From assembly GCA_035946955.1 (NCBI GenBank), contig DASYYE010000006.1, forward strand, positions 1 through 7,335: DNA of 7,335 bases, written 5' to 3'. This DNA is from DASYYE01 sp035946955. Lineage in GTDB: Bacteria > Actinomycetota > Actinomycetes > Streptosporangiales > Streptosporangiaceae. Under the pieces are notes generated by a model. That model did not search any database. It had not been told where the DNA came from and was given only the letters and a program-made list of their open reading frames with translations. A program made the translations under genes and the position numbers. Shown one piece after another: positions 1-7,335 of the stretch (its first letter is position 1; each line of letters opens with the position of its first letter).

Positions 1-1
1 G

Positions 2-565
2 GCCCGCGCCGTCGTCATCGAAGACCTGGACTTCACCGAGGCCCGCGTCGAGGGACGCGAACGAACCGGGAGCCGGCCTTCGCGCGGCAAGCGCGGCCGG
101 GGCTTCCGGCGTACGGTATCCGGCATCCCCACCGGGAAACTACGCGACAGAATCACCCAGATGGCCACCAACGCAGGCCTCTCGGTCGTCGTAATCGACC
201 CGGCATACACCTCCCGGTGGGCGGCCGAGCACTGGCTAGCCCCCTTGCGGGAGCATCACCCGAAAGCGACCGGTCACCACGCGGCAGCGCTGGTAATCGG
301 GAGAAGAGGGCTCGGGCACCGGGCCAGGCGCCGCGTGAACGGGAACCCAGCCGCCCCGGAGGAGGCGGCACGGCCAGCCCGGACGCGACCCCGGACCAAA
401 CCCGGTGACCAGCCTGCACCCAGGAAGCCCGCCGCCCCACGAGACACCCGGCAGCCACCCGGCGATAAGACCGGCCCGCCTCACCGGACCACGGCAGGTA
501 ACCAGGCAGCCCAAGACCATTCGGGGCCGCCCGCTGAGCAATACTCACTACCACTCAGTGATTAG
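2..565 (+). CDS. TnpB-related (IS200/IS605-type) protein, C-terminal part, cut by the window edge
   Basis: The open frame enters from the left edge and gives 187 residues. Visible features are a RuvC-II-like strand with the acidic residue (VVIEDLDF, E7 of the fragment), a basic stretch, then IDPAYTSRWAAEHW, which matches the TnpB segment before the zinc ribbon (usually TSQxCxxCG). The two CxxC pairs of that ribbon are absent. The RuvC-III block, usually DRDxNAA, reads TGHHAAALVIGRRGLG, with no aspartate. After about residue 115 comes a tail rich in Pro, Arg, Thr and Gln, ending YSLPLSD. From memory, this layout matches a family common in Streptomyces and relatives, annotated as TnpB-related or transposase. 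TnpB proteins are RNA-guided nucleases of IS200/IS605 elements; whether this variant cleaves DNA is unknown. The true start lies outside the window; the internal ATG at 161 is not the start. No tnpA is visible. Confidence 0.87.
   Translation, partial: ARAVVIEDLDFTEARVEGRERTGSRPSRGKRGRGFRRTVSGIPTGKLRDRITQMATNAGLSVVVIDPAYTSRWAAEHWLAPLREHHPKATGHHAAALVIGRRGLGHRARRRVNGNPAAPEEAARPARTRPRTKPGDQPAPRKPAAPRDTRQPPGDKTGPPHRTTAGNQAAQDHSGPPAEQYSLPLSD
545..561 (+). other. Small stem-loop at the tnpB-like stop codon, possible 3' part of a TnpB guide RNA or element end
   Basis: TCACT (545-549) can pair with AGTGA (557-561) around a 7-nt loop, ending just before the TAG at 563-565. In IS200/IS605 elements the guide (omega) RNA comes from the 3' end of tnpB and the right transposon end, and both are rich in short hairpins. 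Assigning this hairpin that role is inference. The stem is only 5 bp and the element boundary cannot be located from one copy. Confidence 0.25.
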
Positions 566-612
566 GAACGGTGTGTGGCGCATCCGCGTGAGGCGCAGCC
601 CGAGATGATGCT

Positions 613-1581
613 ATGAGACTGATCAGGCACAGGGCCGTCACCACCGTGGCGGCAGTGGTTGTACTGGCCGGCTTCGTAGGTGTGCTGCTCGCGGCCTGCG
701 GGCACGCGCGGGCACCGTCACACGCGCGCCAGCTGCGGTCGCCGTTCACTGGCGAGCCGGTGCCCTCGCTGAACCAGGTGCTCGCGGTGAAGATCGACAA
801 CATCGTGGACGCCAGGCCGCAGACCGGGCTCACCCACGCGGACATCGTCTATGTGCTCCCGGTCGAAGGCGGGCTGAGCCGGTTCCTGGTGGTCTTCTCG
901 TCCGGCTACCCGCGCGTTATCGGCCCGGTGCGCAGCGCGCGAGAGGACGACCTGGAACTGCTGCGCCAGTTCGGCCGGCCTGCCTTCGCCTACTCAGGCG
1001 CCACAGCCACACTGCTTCCGTACATCCATCGGACCGCCAGGATCGTGGACCTCTACGACGGCATCGCCAGCGGGTACTTCCGGGACAACAGCCGCATCGC
1101 TCCCTACAACCTGTACGCCCACACACGGCAGTTGCTGCGGCAAGCACACCGCGCGAGCATGGCCCATGACATCGGGTTCCGCTTCGGCGCGGCACCGCCG
1201 GGCGGCAAGGCCACCCACTCGGAGTCGGTGTCCTACCCGGCGGCCTCGTTCCGCTTCACCTGGTCGGCGAAGAAAGGCCACTGGCTGGTGTCGATGGACG
1301 GCAGGCCGGCGATGACCACCGACGGCGGGCAGCTGTCGCCCACCACTGTGGTGATCCAGCACACCACGGTGCGCACCTCCCGGTTCCTGGAGTACGGCAA
1401 GCCTCCGCCGTACGCGGAGAGCGTCGGGTCGGGCACCGCCCTGGTCCTGCGCGACGGCAAGGCCTGGACCACGCACTGGTCCCGGCCGGACGCCAACGGC
1501 GGCACCACTTTCACCACCGCCTCCGGGAAGCGGATGACTTTCGCCCCAGGCCAGGTCTGGATCGTCCTCGCCTACCGGTAG
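613..1581 (+). CDS. DUF3048 (YerB-like) domain lipoprotein
   Basis: The gene encodes 322 residues. It opens with a basic stretch, a hydrophobic segment at about 9-27 and a lipobox LAAC with Cys29 as the lipidation site, so the product is predicted to be a membrane-anchored lipoprotein outside the cytoplasm. The mature part has the DUF3048 signatures: SPFTGEPV (43-50), DNIVDARPQTGL (62-73), ADIVY (76-80), EGGLSRFL (85-92) and GPVRSAR (104-110). The C-terminal subdomain includes GSGTALVLRDGKAW (272-285) and ends GQVWIVLAYR. Length is normal for the family, whose biochemical role is not established; Bacillus YerB is the best-known member. The ATG at 613 is the only sensible start, because an in-frame TGA lies at 589-591. 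The Shine-Dalgarno sequence is weak (GAG at 603-605). The gene sits 47 nt after the tnpB-like stop, so its native upstream region may have been altered by insertion. It is followed 77 nt later by glgX on the same strand. Confidence 0.94.
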   Translation: MRLIRHRAVTTVAAVVVLAGFVGVLLAACGHARAPSHARQLRSPFTGEPVPSLNQVLAVKIDNIVDARPQTGLTHADIVYVLPVEGGLSRFLVVFSSGYPRVIGPVRSAREDDLELLRQFGRPAFAYSGATATLLPYIHRTARIVDLYDGIASGYFRDNSRIAPYNLYAHTRQLLRQAHRASMAHDIGFRFGAAPPGGKATHSESVSYPAASFRFTWSAKKGHWLVSMDGRPAMTTDGGQLSPTTVVIQHTTVRTSRFLEYGKPPPYAESVGSGTALVLRDGKAWTTHWSRPDANGGTTFTTASGKRMTFAPGQVWIVLAYR

Positions 1582-1598
1582 CTAGCCGTGTCGGGGTC

Positions 1599-1614
1599 CG
1601 CGGGCCAGCCCGTG
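1599..1614 (+). terminator. GC-rich hairpin between the DUF3048 gene and glgX, possible terminator
   Basis: Just after the DUF3048 stop codon, 1599-1604 can pair with 1609-1614 (six pairs including one G-U) around the loop CCAG. No T-run follows, so intrinsic termination is doubtful, although actinobacterial terminators often lack one. glgX might instead be read through from the upstream gene. Confidence 0.22.
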
Positions 1615-1658
1615 CGTCAGACTCCGGGCGGTCCGCATGTGATCAGGCCGCACGGGGT

Positions 1659-3794
<2,136 letters not shown>

Positions 3795-3802
3795 GCAAGG
3801 GG

Positions 3803-3834
3803 CCAGGTGGGTGCTGCGCCGACCTGGTAGGCGC
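3803..3834. terminator. Overlapping hairpins in the convergent glgX / unknown-gene gap, possible terminator
   Basis: The 61-nt gap between the two convergent stop codons holds two alternative stems: CCAGGT (3803-3808) with ACCTGG (3822-3827), and GCGCC (3816-3820) with GGCGC (3830-3834). They overlap and cannot form together. Position suits a two-way terminator, but neither stem is followed by a T-run on either strand. Confidence 0.28.
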
Positions 3835-3855
3835 TCCTCGTCCATCTGGCTCAGG

Positions 3856-4584
3856 TCACTCTGGGTACGTCGGCATTGTGGGGGTGTCCTGGGAGCCGGC
3901 CGGGGTGCCCGGTGCCCGGCCCGCTATCGCCCGCAGCCAGTTGACGGGCGAGAGCAGGGCTGGCACCGCAGGGCCAAGCACGGGAGAGGTGGCCAGGCGC
4001 CGGCGCCTGCGCGGGAGGTAGTCCGCGGTGAGCGGGTGGGCGGCCAGCATGTCCGCCAGCGACGGATAGCACGGCACGCCGTAGCAGCGCCCAAGGACCT
4101 CGAGAACGTCCTGGTGGCGCAGGCCCCACAGCGGACTGTCCGGTCTGGCAGGGCGCACGTGCAGGCCCACGATGCGGGCCTTGCCGCACCGGCATCCCCG
4201 GGTGCCGATCATGGTCCGTCCATAGCCCTGGATGACTCCGATCACATCGCCGTGCCAGTAGTAGTCGCAGCGCCACGCGTACCTCAGAGCCCAGTACGCC
4301 CAGAACCCGCACCCGCAGGCAGGCGCGGGCACGATGTCACGATCACACGGCGGAGACCCCTGGCTGCCGCCACCGCATTCAGCCACGTTCTCCCCGGGCC
4401 GCCAGACACCGCCGAAGACACCCACCAGCAGGCCATCGACCAGTACCGGAGTGCCGTTCACCATCGCCTCGACCGAGGTCACATCCAGATGCCACAACCG
4501 CACGCCTGTCACCGAACCCGCCGCCAGCGGCAGGTCGTGGCCACTGAACCCCGGGAGGCCCTCCCCAGCAGGCGCAATCATCAT
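3856..4584 (-). CDS. Cysteine-rich protein of unknown function, second gene of a coupled pair
   Basis: This 242-residue protein is not one I can name. Its centre has CGCGFWAYW (Cys90, Cys92), then GVIQGYGRTMIGTRG followed by CRCGKARIVGL (Cys131, Cys133). The pattern recalls actinobacterial and actinophage hypothetical proteins with a CxCG-aromatic motif followed by G-[WY]-G-[RK] and a G-[YF]-R-A segment; that link is from memory, not a search. Further cysteines are at 70, 80, 106, 147 and 152. Paired cysteines could bind metal, but this is inference. The tail after about 190 starts with five arginines and becomes Pro/Ala/Thr rich. No signal peptide or membrane segment is evident. The ATG overlaps the stop of the preceding small gene as ATGA (4581-4584), a typical sign of translational coupling. 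GGAG lies 8 nt upstream, inside that gene. A second in-frame ATG follows directly at 4581. It converges with glgX. Confidence 0.78.
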   Translation of the reverse strand: MMIAPAGEGLPGFSGHDLPLAAGSVTGVRLWHLDVTSVEAMVNGTPVLVDGLLVGVFGGVWRPGENVAECGGGSQGSPPCDRDIVPAPACGCGFWAYWALRYAWRCDYYWHGDVIGVIQGYGRTMIGTRGCRCGKARIVGLHVRPARPDSPLWGLRHQDVLEVLGRCYGVPCYPSLADMLAAHPLTADYLPRRRRRLATSPVLGPAVPALLSPVNWLRAIAGRAPGTPAGSQDTPTMPTYPE

Positions 4585-4748
4585 GGGGCAGGCTCCGCCG
4601 TCGGCTCCACAGGCGCCTCCGTGGGCGTCTCCTCGGGCAGCGGCTCCAACTCGATCTCGGTGATCTCCTCACCGATATCGCCCATCACCGCGCCCAGCGT
4701 CGCCCGAGCCTGCACTCGTGGGCGCACACGGACAGCACACTCAGCCAT
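4581..4748 (-). CDS. Small 55-residue protein with a Pro/Glu/Thr-rich tail, first gene of the coupled pair
   Basis: The proposed product begins MAECAVRVRPRVQARATLGA, continues with an acidic segment (GDIGEEITEIELEPLPEE) and ends in a Pro/Glu/Thr/Ala tail (TEAPVEPTAEPAP). I do not recognise the family. A short basic-hydrophobic first half and an acidic, probably disordered second half can be seen. The start is the ATG at 4748, because GAGAGGTGG (4757-4765) lies 8 nt upstream. A GTG at 4844 in the same frame would give 87 residues and has GGAGG 4 nt upstream, but its extra 32 residues look non-coding and it overlaps the -10 box of the candidate promoter. The stop shares ATGA with the start of the 242-residue gene, so both are probably made from one transcript. 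The small size lowers confidence; the overlap and ribosome binding site support it. Confidence 0.66.
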   Translation of the reverse strand: MAECAVRVRPRVQARATLGAVMGDIGEEITEIELEPLPEETPTEAPVEPTAEPAP

Positions 4749-4756
4749 CGGCGGAG

Positions 4757-4765
4757 CCACCTCTC
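4757..4765 (-). promoter_or_regulatory. Ribosome binding site deciding the 55-residue start
   Basis: On the minus strand this reads GAGAGGTGG, ending 8 nt before the ATG at 4748. It favours that ATG over the upstream GTG at 4844. Confidence 0.55.
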
Positions 4766-4838
4766 GCTCAGCACGTCTCGGCAGACCCCACAGCCCCGGT
4801 GCGGCAGCGCAACACCCGCCGGGCCGCTCTCCTACCCA

Positions 4839-4881
4839 TGTCACGCTACCTCCGCCGCGGCCAGCGTCAAAGGAGGTGACA
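4839..4881 (-). repeat. Interleaved inverted repeats just after the peptidase stop codon
   Basis: Read on the minus strand, the order is TGTCA (4877-4881), CCTCC (4872-4876), ACGCT (4863-4867), a GC-rich loop, GGAGG (4849-4853), AGCGT (4843-4847), TGACA (4839-4843). Each of the first three elements is the exact reverse complement of one of the last three. The CCTCC and ACGCT pairings cross, as in an H-type pseudoknot, and the TGTCA/TGACA pair encloses them, sharing one base with AGCGT. The repeats overlap the candidate -35 and -10 boxes. Possible roles are a 3' structure or terminator for the peptidase transcript, an operator, or a fold hiding the GGAGG. The repeats are visible; every role is inference. 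Confidence 0.45.
4843..4870 (-). promoter_or_regulatory. Candidate sigma70-type promoter for the two-gene unit
   Basis: On the minus strand there is TTGACG (4865-4870) as a -35 box, a 16-nt spacer, then TAGCGT (4843-4848) as a -10 box. This is close to the actinobacterial housekeeping pattern TTGAC-n16-18-TANNNT. It starts 14 nt past the peptidase stop codon and points at the 55-residue gene, with a predicted transcription start about 85-90 nt before its ATG. It would place the GTG at 4844 upstream of the transcript start, which argues against the longer reading frame. Confidence 0.42.
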
Positions 4882-4883
4882 GC

Positions 4884-6911
4884 TCACAGGCGCTCCCGGA
4901 ACCAGTCCAGGATCAGGTTGGCGCGCATGATCCTGTGCTGGGGTGACCCGCCGCGGCTGAGCTCATGGTTCCCGGCTGGGAACCTGACCATCACCGGTTC
5001 GCGGCCCAGCCGCCGCAAGGCGACGAACAGCTCCTCTGCCTGGGCGATGGGGCAGCGCAGGTCGTCTTCGGAGTGGATGATCAGCAGCGGGGTCGTCATG
5101 TCCTTGACGTAGGTGACCGGTGAGTGCCGGGTGTAGGCCTCCGGGGCCGATAGATGGTCACGCCCGATATAGCTGCGGATGAACCCGGCGATGTCGGAAC
5201 TGTGTTCCATCGTGGTCAGGTTGTTGCAGGCCCGTTCCGAGCACGCCGCCTTGAACCGGTTGGTGTGTCCGACCGCCCAGGAGGTCATGTACCCGCCGTA
5301 GGAGCCACCCAGAATGCCCAGCCGGGCCGGGTCGACCCAGTCGAAACGCTCGCAGGCGGTGTCGACGCAGGCCATCACGTCCTCGAAGTCGGCGCCTCCC
5401 CAGCCCGTGCCAGGATCGCTCTCACACTCGGGCCACCGCACCGCCCGGCCCCACTGCTCGCTGTACCCGGAACTCCCGCGCGGGTTGGAGTACAGGACGC
5501 CGAAGCCAGCGGCGGCCTCGAGCTGGAACTCATCCATGAACCGGTTGCCGTACTGAGTGAACGGTCCGCCGTGCACGTTCAGCAGCGTCGGGTATTTCCC
5601 GCCTGGGCGTGCTCCGGCAGGCGGAATCGCCCAGCACTCCACCTCAGCGCCGTCGGCGGAGCGGGCAATGAACCGCTGTGGGGAGCCGAGGCCGGTCACA
5701 GCAGCGAATGGCTGGGTCAGCCTGGTGAGCGTGTGCTCCTCACTCTCCCCATCCTGCGGGCCCTCCGCGCTGAGGCTCTTCACGATCAGTTCGCCCGTGC
5801 TGGTGGGCGTGGCAGCAATGAATGCCAGCGTCCCGGCGGCCCAGTTCCAGTCGGATACCCAGTGGTCGCCGCCCACGATGATCTCTGGCTTCCCGGTCCC
5901 GTCGGCCTTCGCCTGATAGAGGTGGACGTTGCCGCTGTCTTCGGCTGAGAAGAGCAGACGGTCCCCGATCCATGACGGACCGACGAGCAGGCCAAGCAGC
6001 TGGCAGTTCCGGTCGAGGCTTGTGGTCAGGGTCCGTTGCTGTCGCGAGCCCAGTTCGAGTACACCGACCTGACGGTGGCGGGGGCGGTCCAGTGGTGTGC
6101 GGCTGAAGTAGTAGGCCAGGCGCCGCCCGTCCGGCGACCATGACGGGCGCGCGTACACCGCCGCGGCGTCAGTCAGGCGCTCCGGCTCAGCGGCCCCGTT
6201 GACCTGGACAACCCACAGATCATTGGCGAGGTCGAGGTCCCAGGTGTCGTGGCGCGCGGACGCGAAAGCGATCTTGCTGCTATCGGGCGACCAGGCCAGG
6301 CCGTCCGCCTGGAATGGCCCCGGCGTCACAGTGCGTGGCGCGGAGGAGCCGTCAGCCGCCACCACGAAGACACGGTTAGGGCGGTCGATCGTCCAGCCTG
6401 CCGCATTCAGGCGGTAGATCAGGCGCGTCACACGGCGGGCCGGCATGTCCTTGCCCGCCAGCGGCTGGCCCGGCTTGCCGTACTGCTCGACGTCGGGGTC
6501 GCGCGCCACGAACCCGAGCCAGCTGCCGTCCGGCGACCAGGCCAGCTCGGAGACCGGGCCGTACCAGGAGCACACGACTATGCGCTCGCCTGCGGTGGCG
6601 ACCGGCAGGATGCAGATCTCTGCGGGGCCGTCCCCCGCTGGGGTGCTGACGAAGGCCAGCCGCCGGCCGTCAGGGGACCAGCGCGGCAGGGTCTCCTGCC
6701 CCTGGCCGGTGACCGGGTGCGGCTGACCATCCGCTGAGTCGGTCGGCGCCAGCCAGATCCGGCGCCGGTAAGTGTTCGACTCGAGATCGGGGTCGCTGAC
6801 GGTGAAAGCGACAACCGGTCCCGCCGGCGACACCTGCGGGTCCGCCACCTGCCGAAGCCTGGCGATGTCTTCGGGAACCATGAAAGCTGGCGTGCTTGCC
6901 GTCTCCGTCAT
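4884..6911 (-). CDS. S9 family peptidase (prolyl oligopeptidase / acylaminoacyl-peptidase type)
   Basis: This 675-residue serine peptidase is predicted to cleave short peptides or N-blocked peptides in the cytoplasm. No signal peptide is present. The N-terminal part is a beta-propeller with PD40/TolB-like repeats: WSPDG at about 78, 125 and 257, and a variant WSPDS at 207. The C-terminal alpha/beta-hydrolase domain (about 430-675) has the oxyanion motif HGGP (447-450), the nucleophile elbow GGSYGG with Ser537, Asp617 in EDDLRCP and His649 in GNHELSRGG, so the triad is complete. The fold matches the S9C group including Bacillus YuxL; exact substrate cannot be read from sequence. The start is the ATG at 6911, with GAGAGG (6918-6923) 6 nt upstream. 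The same frame stays open to 7220, but that extension would overlap the divergent tag gene and has no PD40 or other recognisable sequence. The next gene, on the same strand, begins 135 nt beyond its stop. Confidence 0.95.
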   Translation of the reverse strand: MTETASTPAFMVPEDIARLRQVADPQVSPAGPVVAFTVSDPDLESNTYRRRIWLAPTDSADGQPHPVTGQGQETLPRWSPDGRRLAFVSTPAGDGPAEICILPVATAGERIVVCSWYGPVSELAWSPDGSWLGFVARDPDVEQYGKPGQPLAGKDMPARRVTRLIYRLNAAGWTIDRPNRVFVVAADGSSAPRTVTPGPFQADGLAWSPDSSKIAFASARHDTWDLDLANDLWVVQVNGAAEPERLTDAAAVYARPSWSPDGRRLAYYFSRTPLDRPRHRQVGVLELGSRQQRTLTTSLDRNCQLLGLLVGPSWIGDRLLFSAEDSGNVHLYQAKADGTGKPEIIVGGDHWVSDWNWAAGTLAFIAATPTSTGELIVKSLSAEGPQDGESEEHTLTRLTQPFAAVTGLGSPQRFIARSADGAEVECWAIPPAGARPGGKYPTLLNVHGGPFTQYGNRFMDEFQLEAAAGFGVLYSNPRGSSGYSEQWGRAVRWPECESDPGTGWGGADFEDVMACVDTACERFDWVDPARLGILGGSYGGYMTSWAVGHTNRFKAACSERACNNLTTMEHSSDIAGFIRSYIGRDHLSAPEAYTRHSPVTYVKDMTTPLLIIHSEDDLRCPIAQAEELFVALRRLGREPVMVRFPAGNHELSRGGSPQHRIMRANLILDWFRERL

Positions 6912-6917
6912 GTGCCG

Positions 6918-6923
6918 CCTCTC
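6918..6923 (-). promoter_or_regulatory. Ribosome binding site deciding the peptidase start
   Basis: On the minus strand GAGAGG sits 6 nt before the ATG at 6911. This supports the 675-residue product rather than the 778-residue open frame that begins inside the tag gene. Confidence 0.65.
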
Positions 6924-6986
6924 GCCTCTGCCAGAAGAGCGGGGCCACGCAGCCCTCTGCTGTACCGAGCACCGGTTACGAGCCCA

Positions 6987-7008
6987 GCTATGCCTGCTAT
7001 GAACATAG
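6987..7008. promoter_or_regulatory. AT-richer dyad and direct repeat in the divergent peptidase/tag gap
   Basis: The 195-nt gap between the two divergent start codons must carry both promoters unless they lie further away. Within it GCTATG occurs twice 9 nt apart (6987-6992 and 6996-7001). The second copy forms the dyad CTATG-AA-CATAG (6997-7008). This is the least GC-rich part of the gap. It could be an operator or hold a -10 box for the peptidase, but no convincing -35/-10 pair was found for either direction. Confidence 0.3.
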
Positions 7009-7096
7009 GCCTTGTACTCGGCATCCGGACAGGCCGCAGGGTGAGCGTGGAGGGCGATCGGGGGAGACTCGGGTGTGGGTGGAACGGGGACGCTGC

Positions 7097-7101
7097 AGGA
7101 G
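7097..7101 (+). promoter_or_regulatory. Ribosome binding site of tag
   Basis: AGGAG lies 5 nt upstream of the ATG at 7107 and supports that start. Confidence 0.6.
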
Positions 7102-7106
7102 CTGAG

Positions 7107-7335
7107 ATGAGCAGTGACGTGATCATCGGGCACGACGGGAAACCACGCTGCGCCTGGGTCGGCGGCGCCGACACCGCCTCCGTCCGCTACCACGACGAGG
7201 TCTGGGGAACCCGTACCCACGACGAGTCCATGATGTTCGAGGCGCTCACCCTGGGCGTGTTCGAGGTCGGGCTGAGCTGGTCGATCGTGTTCGGGAAGCG
7301 CGACGCGTTCCGGACGGCATTCCAGGGCTTCGACG
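7107..7335 (+). CDS. tag: DNA-3-methyladenine glycosylase I, N-terminal part, cut by the window edge
   Basis: The first 76 residues are present. RCAWVG (14-19), YHDEVWG (28-34), GLSW (55-58) and KRDAFRTAF (64-72) line up with the start of E. coli Tag (RCGWV, YHDNEWG, GLSW, KRENYRACF). Tag removes 3-methyladenine from alkylated DNA as the first step of base excision repair. Cys15 and His29 correspond to E. coli Cys4 and His17, two of its four zinc ligands; the other two lie beyond the window. Trp58 matches the E. coli Trp46 of the base pocket. The residue matching E. coli Glu38 is Gly50 here, with a Glu three residues later (Glu53). The protein has about 10 extra residues at the N terminus. 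It is divergent from the S9 peptidase. Confidence 0.93.
   Translation, partial: MSSDVIIGHDGKPRCAWVGGADTASVRYHDEVWGTRTHDESMMFEALTLGVFEVGLSWSIVFGKRDAFRTAFQGFD

Noticed and set aside
4870..4880. Near-perfect plus-strand Shine-Dalgarno (AAAGGAGGTGA) after the peptidase stop
   Set aside because: No plausible plus-strand gene starts at the right distance: the sequence beyond is the antisense of the peptidase C terminus. The match is better explained as one arm of the interleaved inverted repeats.
3795..4883. Flanking direct repeats that would mark the two-gene unit as an integrated element
   Set aside because: Comparing by eye the sequence after the glgX stop with that after the peptidase stop, I found no repeat long enough to be an attachment site or target duplication, and no integrase or tRNA is present.
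3811..5112. Long plus-strand open frame (433 codons)
   Set aside because: It is antisense to the two-gene unit and to the peptidase C terminus, is Arg/Pro/Ser-rich with no recognisable domain, and is the expected shadow of GC-rich genes on the other strand.
6912..7220. N-terminal extension of the S9 peptidase to a start at 7220
   Set aside because: It would overlap the first 114 nt of tag on the other strand, shows no family sequence, and the ATG at 6911 has a well-placed GAGAGG.

Overview
This is a GC-rich window with strong third-position G/C bias. It carries genes of actinobacterial type: a TnpB-related protein of the kind common in Streptomyces and relatives, a ~710-residue GlgX and an S9C-like peptidase with SPDG repeats. 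The most likely source is a high-GC actinomycete chromosome; the genus cannot be fixed from the sequence.

Layout, left to right. (1) 2-565 (+) is the 3' end of a TnpB-related gene, cut by the left edge. It lacks the usual zinc-ribbon cysteines and the usual RuvC-III aspartate. (2) 613-1581 (+) encodes a lipoprotein with a DUF3048 (YerB-like) domain, starting only 47 nt after the tnpB-like stop codon. (3) 1659-3794 (+) is a full-length glycogen debranching enzyme, glgX, with all GH13 catalytic residues. (4) 3856-4748 (-) is a two-gene unit of unknown function, convergent with glgX: a 55-residue protein and a 242-residue cysteine-rich protein joined by an ATGA stop/start overlap. (5) 4884-6911 (-) encodes a 675-residue S9 prolyl-oligopeptidase-family peptidase with an intact Ser-Asp-His triad. 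(6) 7107 to the right edge (+) is the N-terminal part of DNA-3-methyladenine glycosylase I (tag), divergent from the peptidase.

The complete enzyme genes are ordinary housekeeping functions (glycogen trimming, peptide turnover, repair of alkylated DNA), and nothing ties them into one pathway. The accessory material is the tnpB-like remnant and the two-gene unit. The most unusual nucleotide-level structure lies between the peptidase stop codon and the two-gene unit (4839-4881). There, three pairs of short inverted repeats are interleaved in a pseudoknot-like order and overlap a good candidate promoter and a candidate Shine-Dalgarno sequence. No rRNA, tRNA, CRISPR array or complete insertion sequence was seen.
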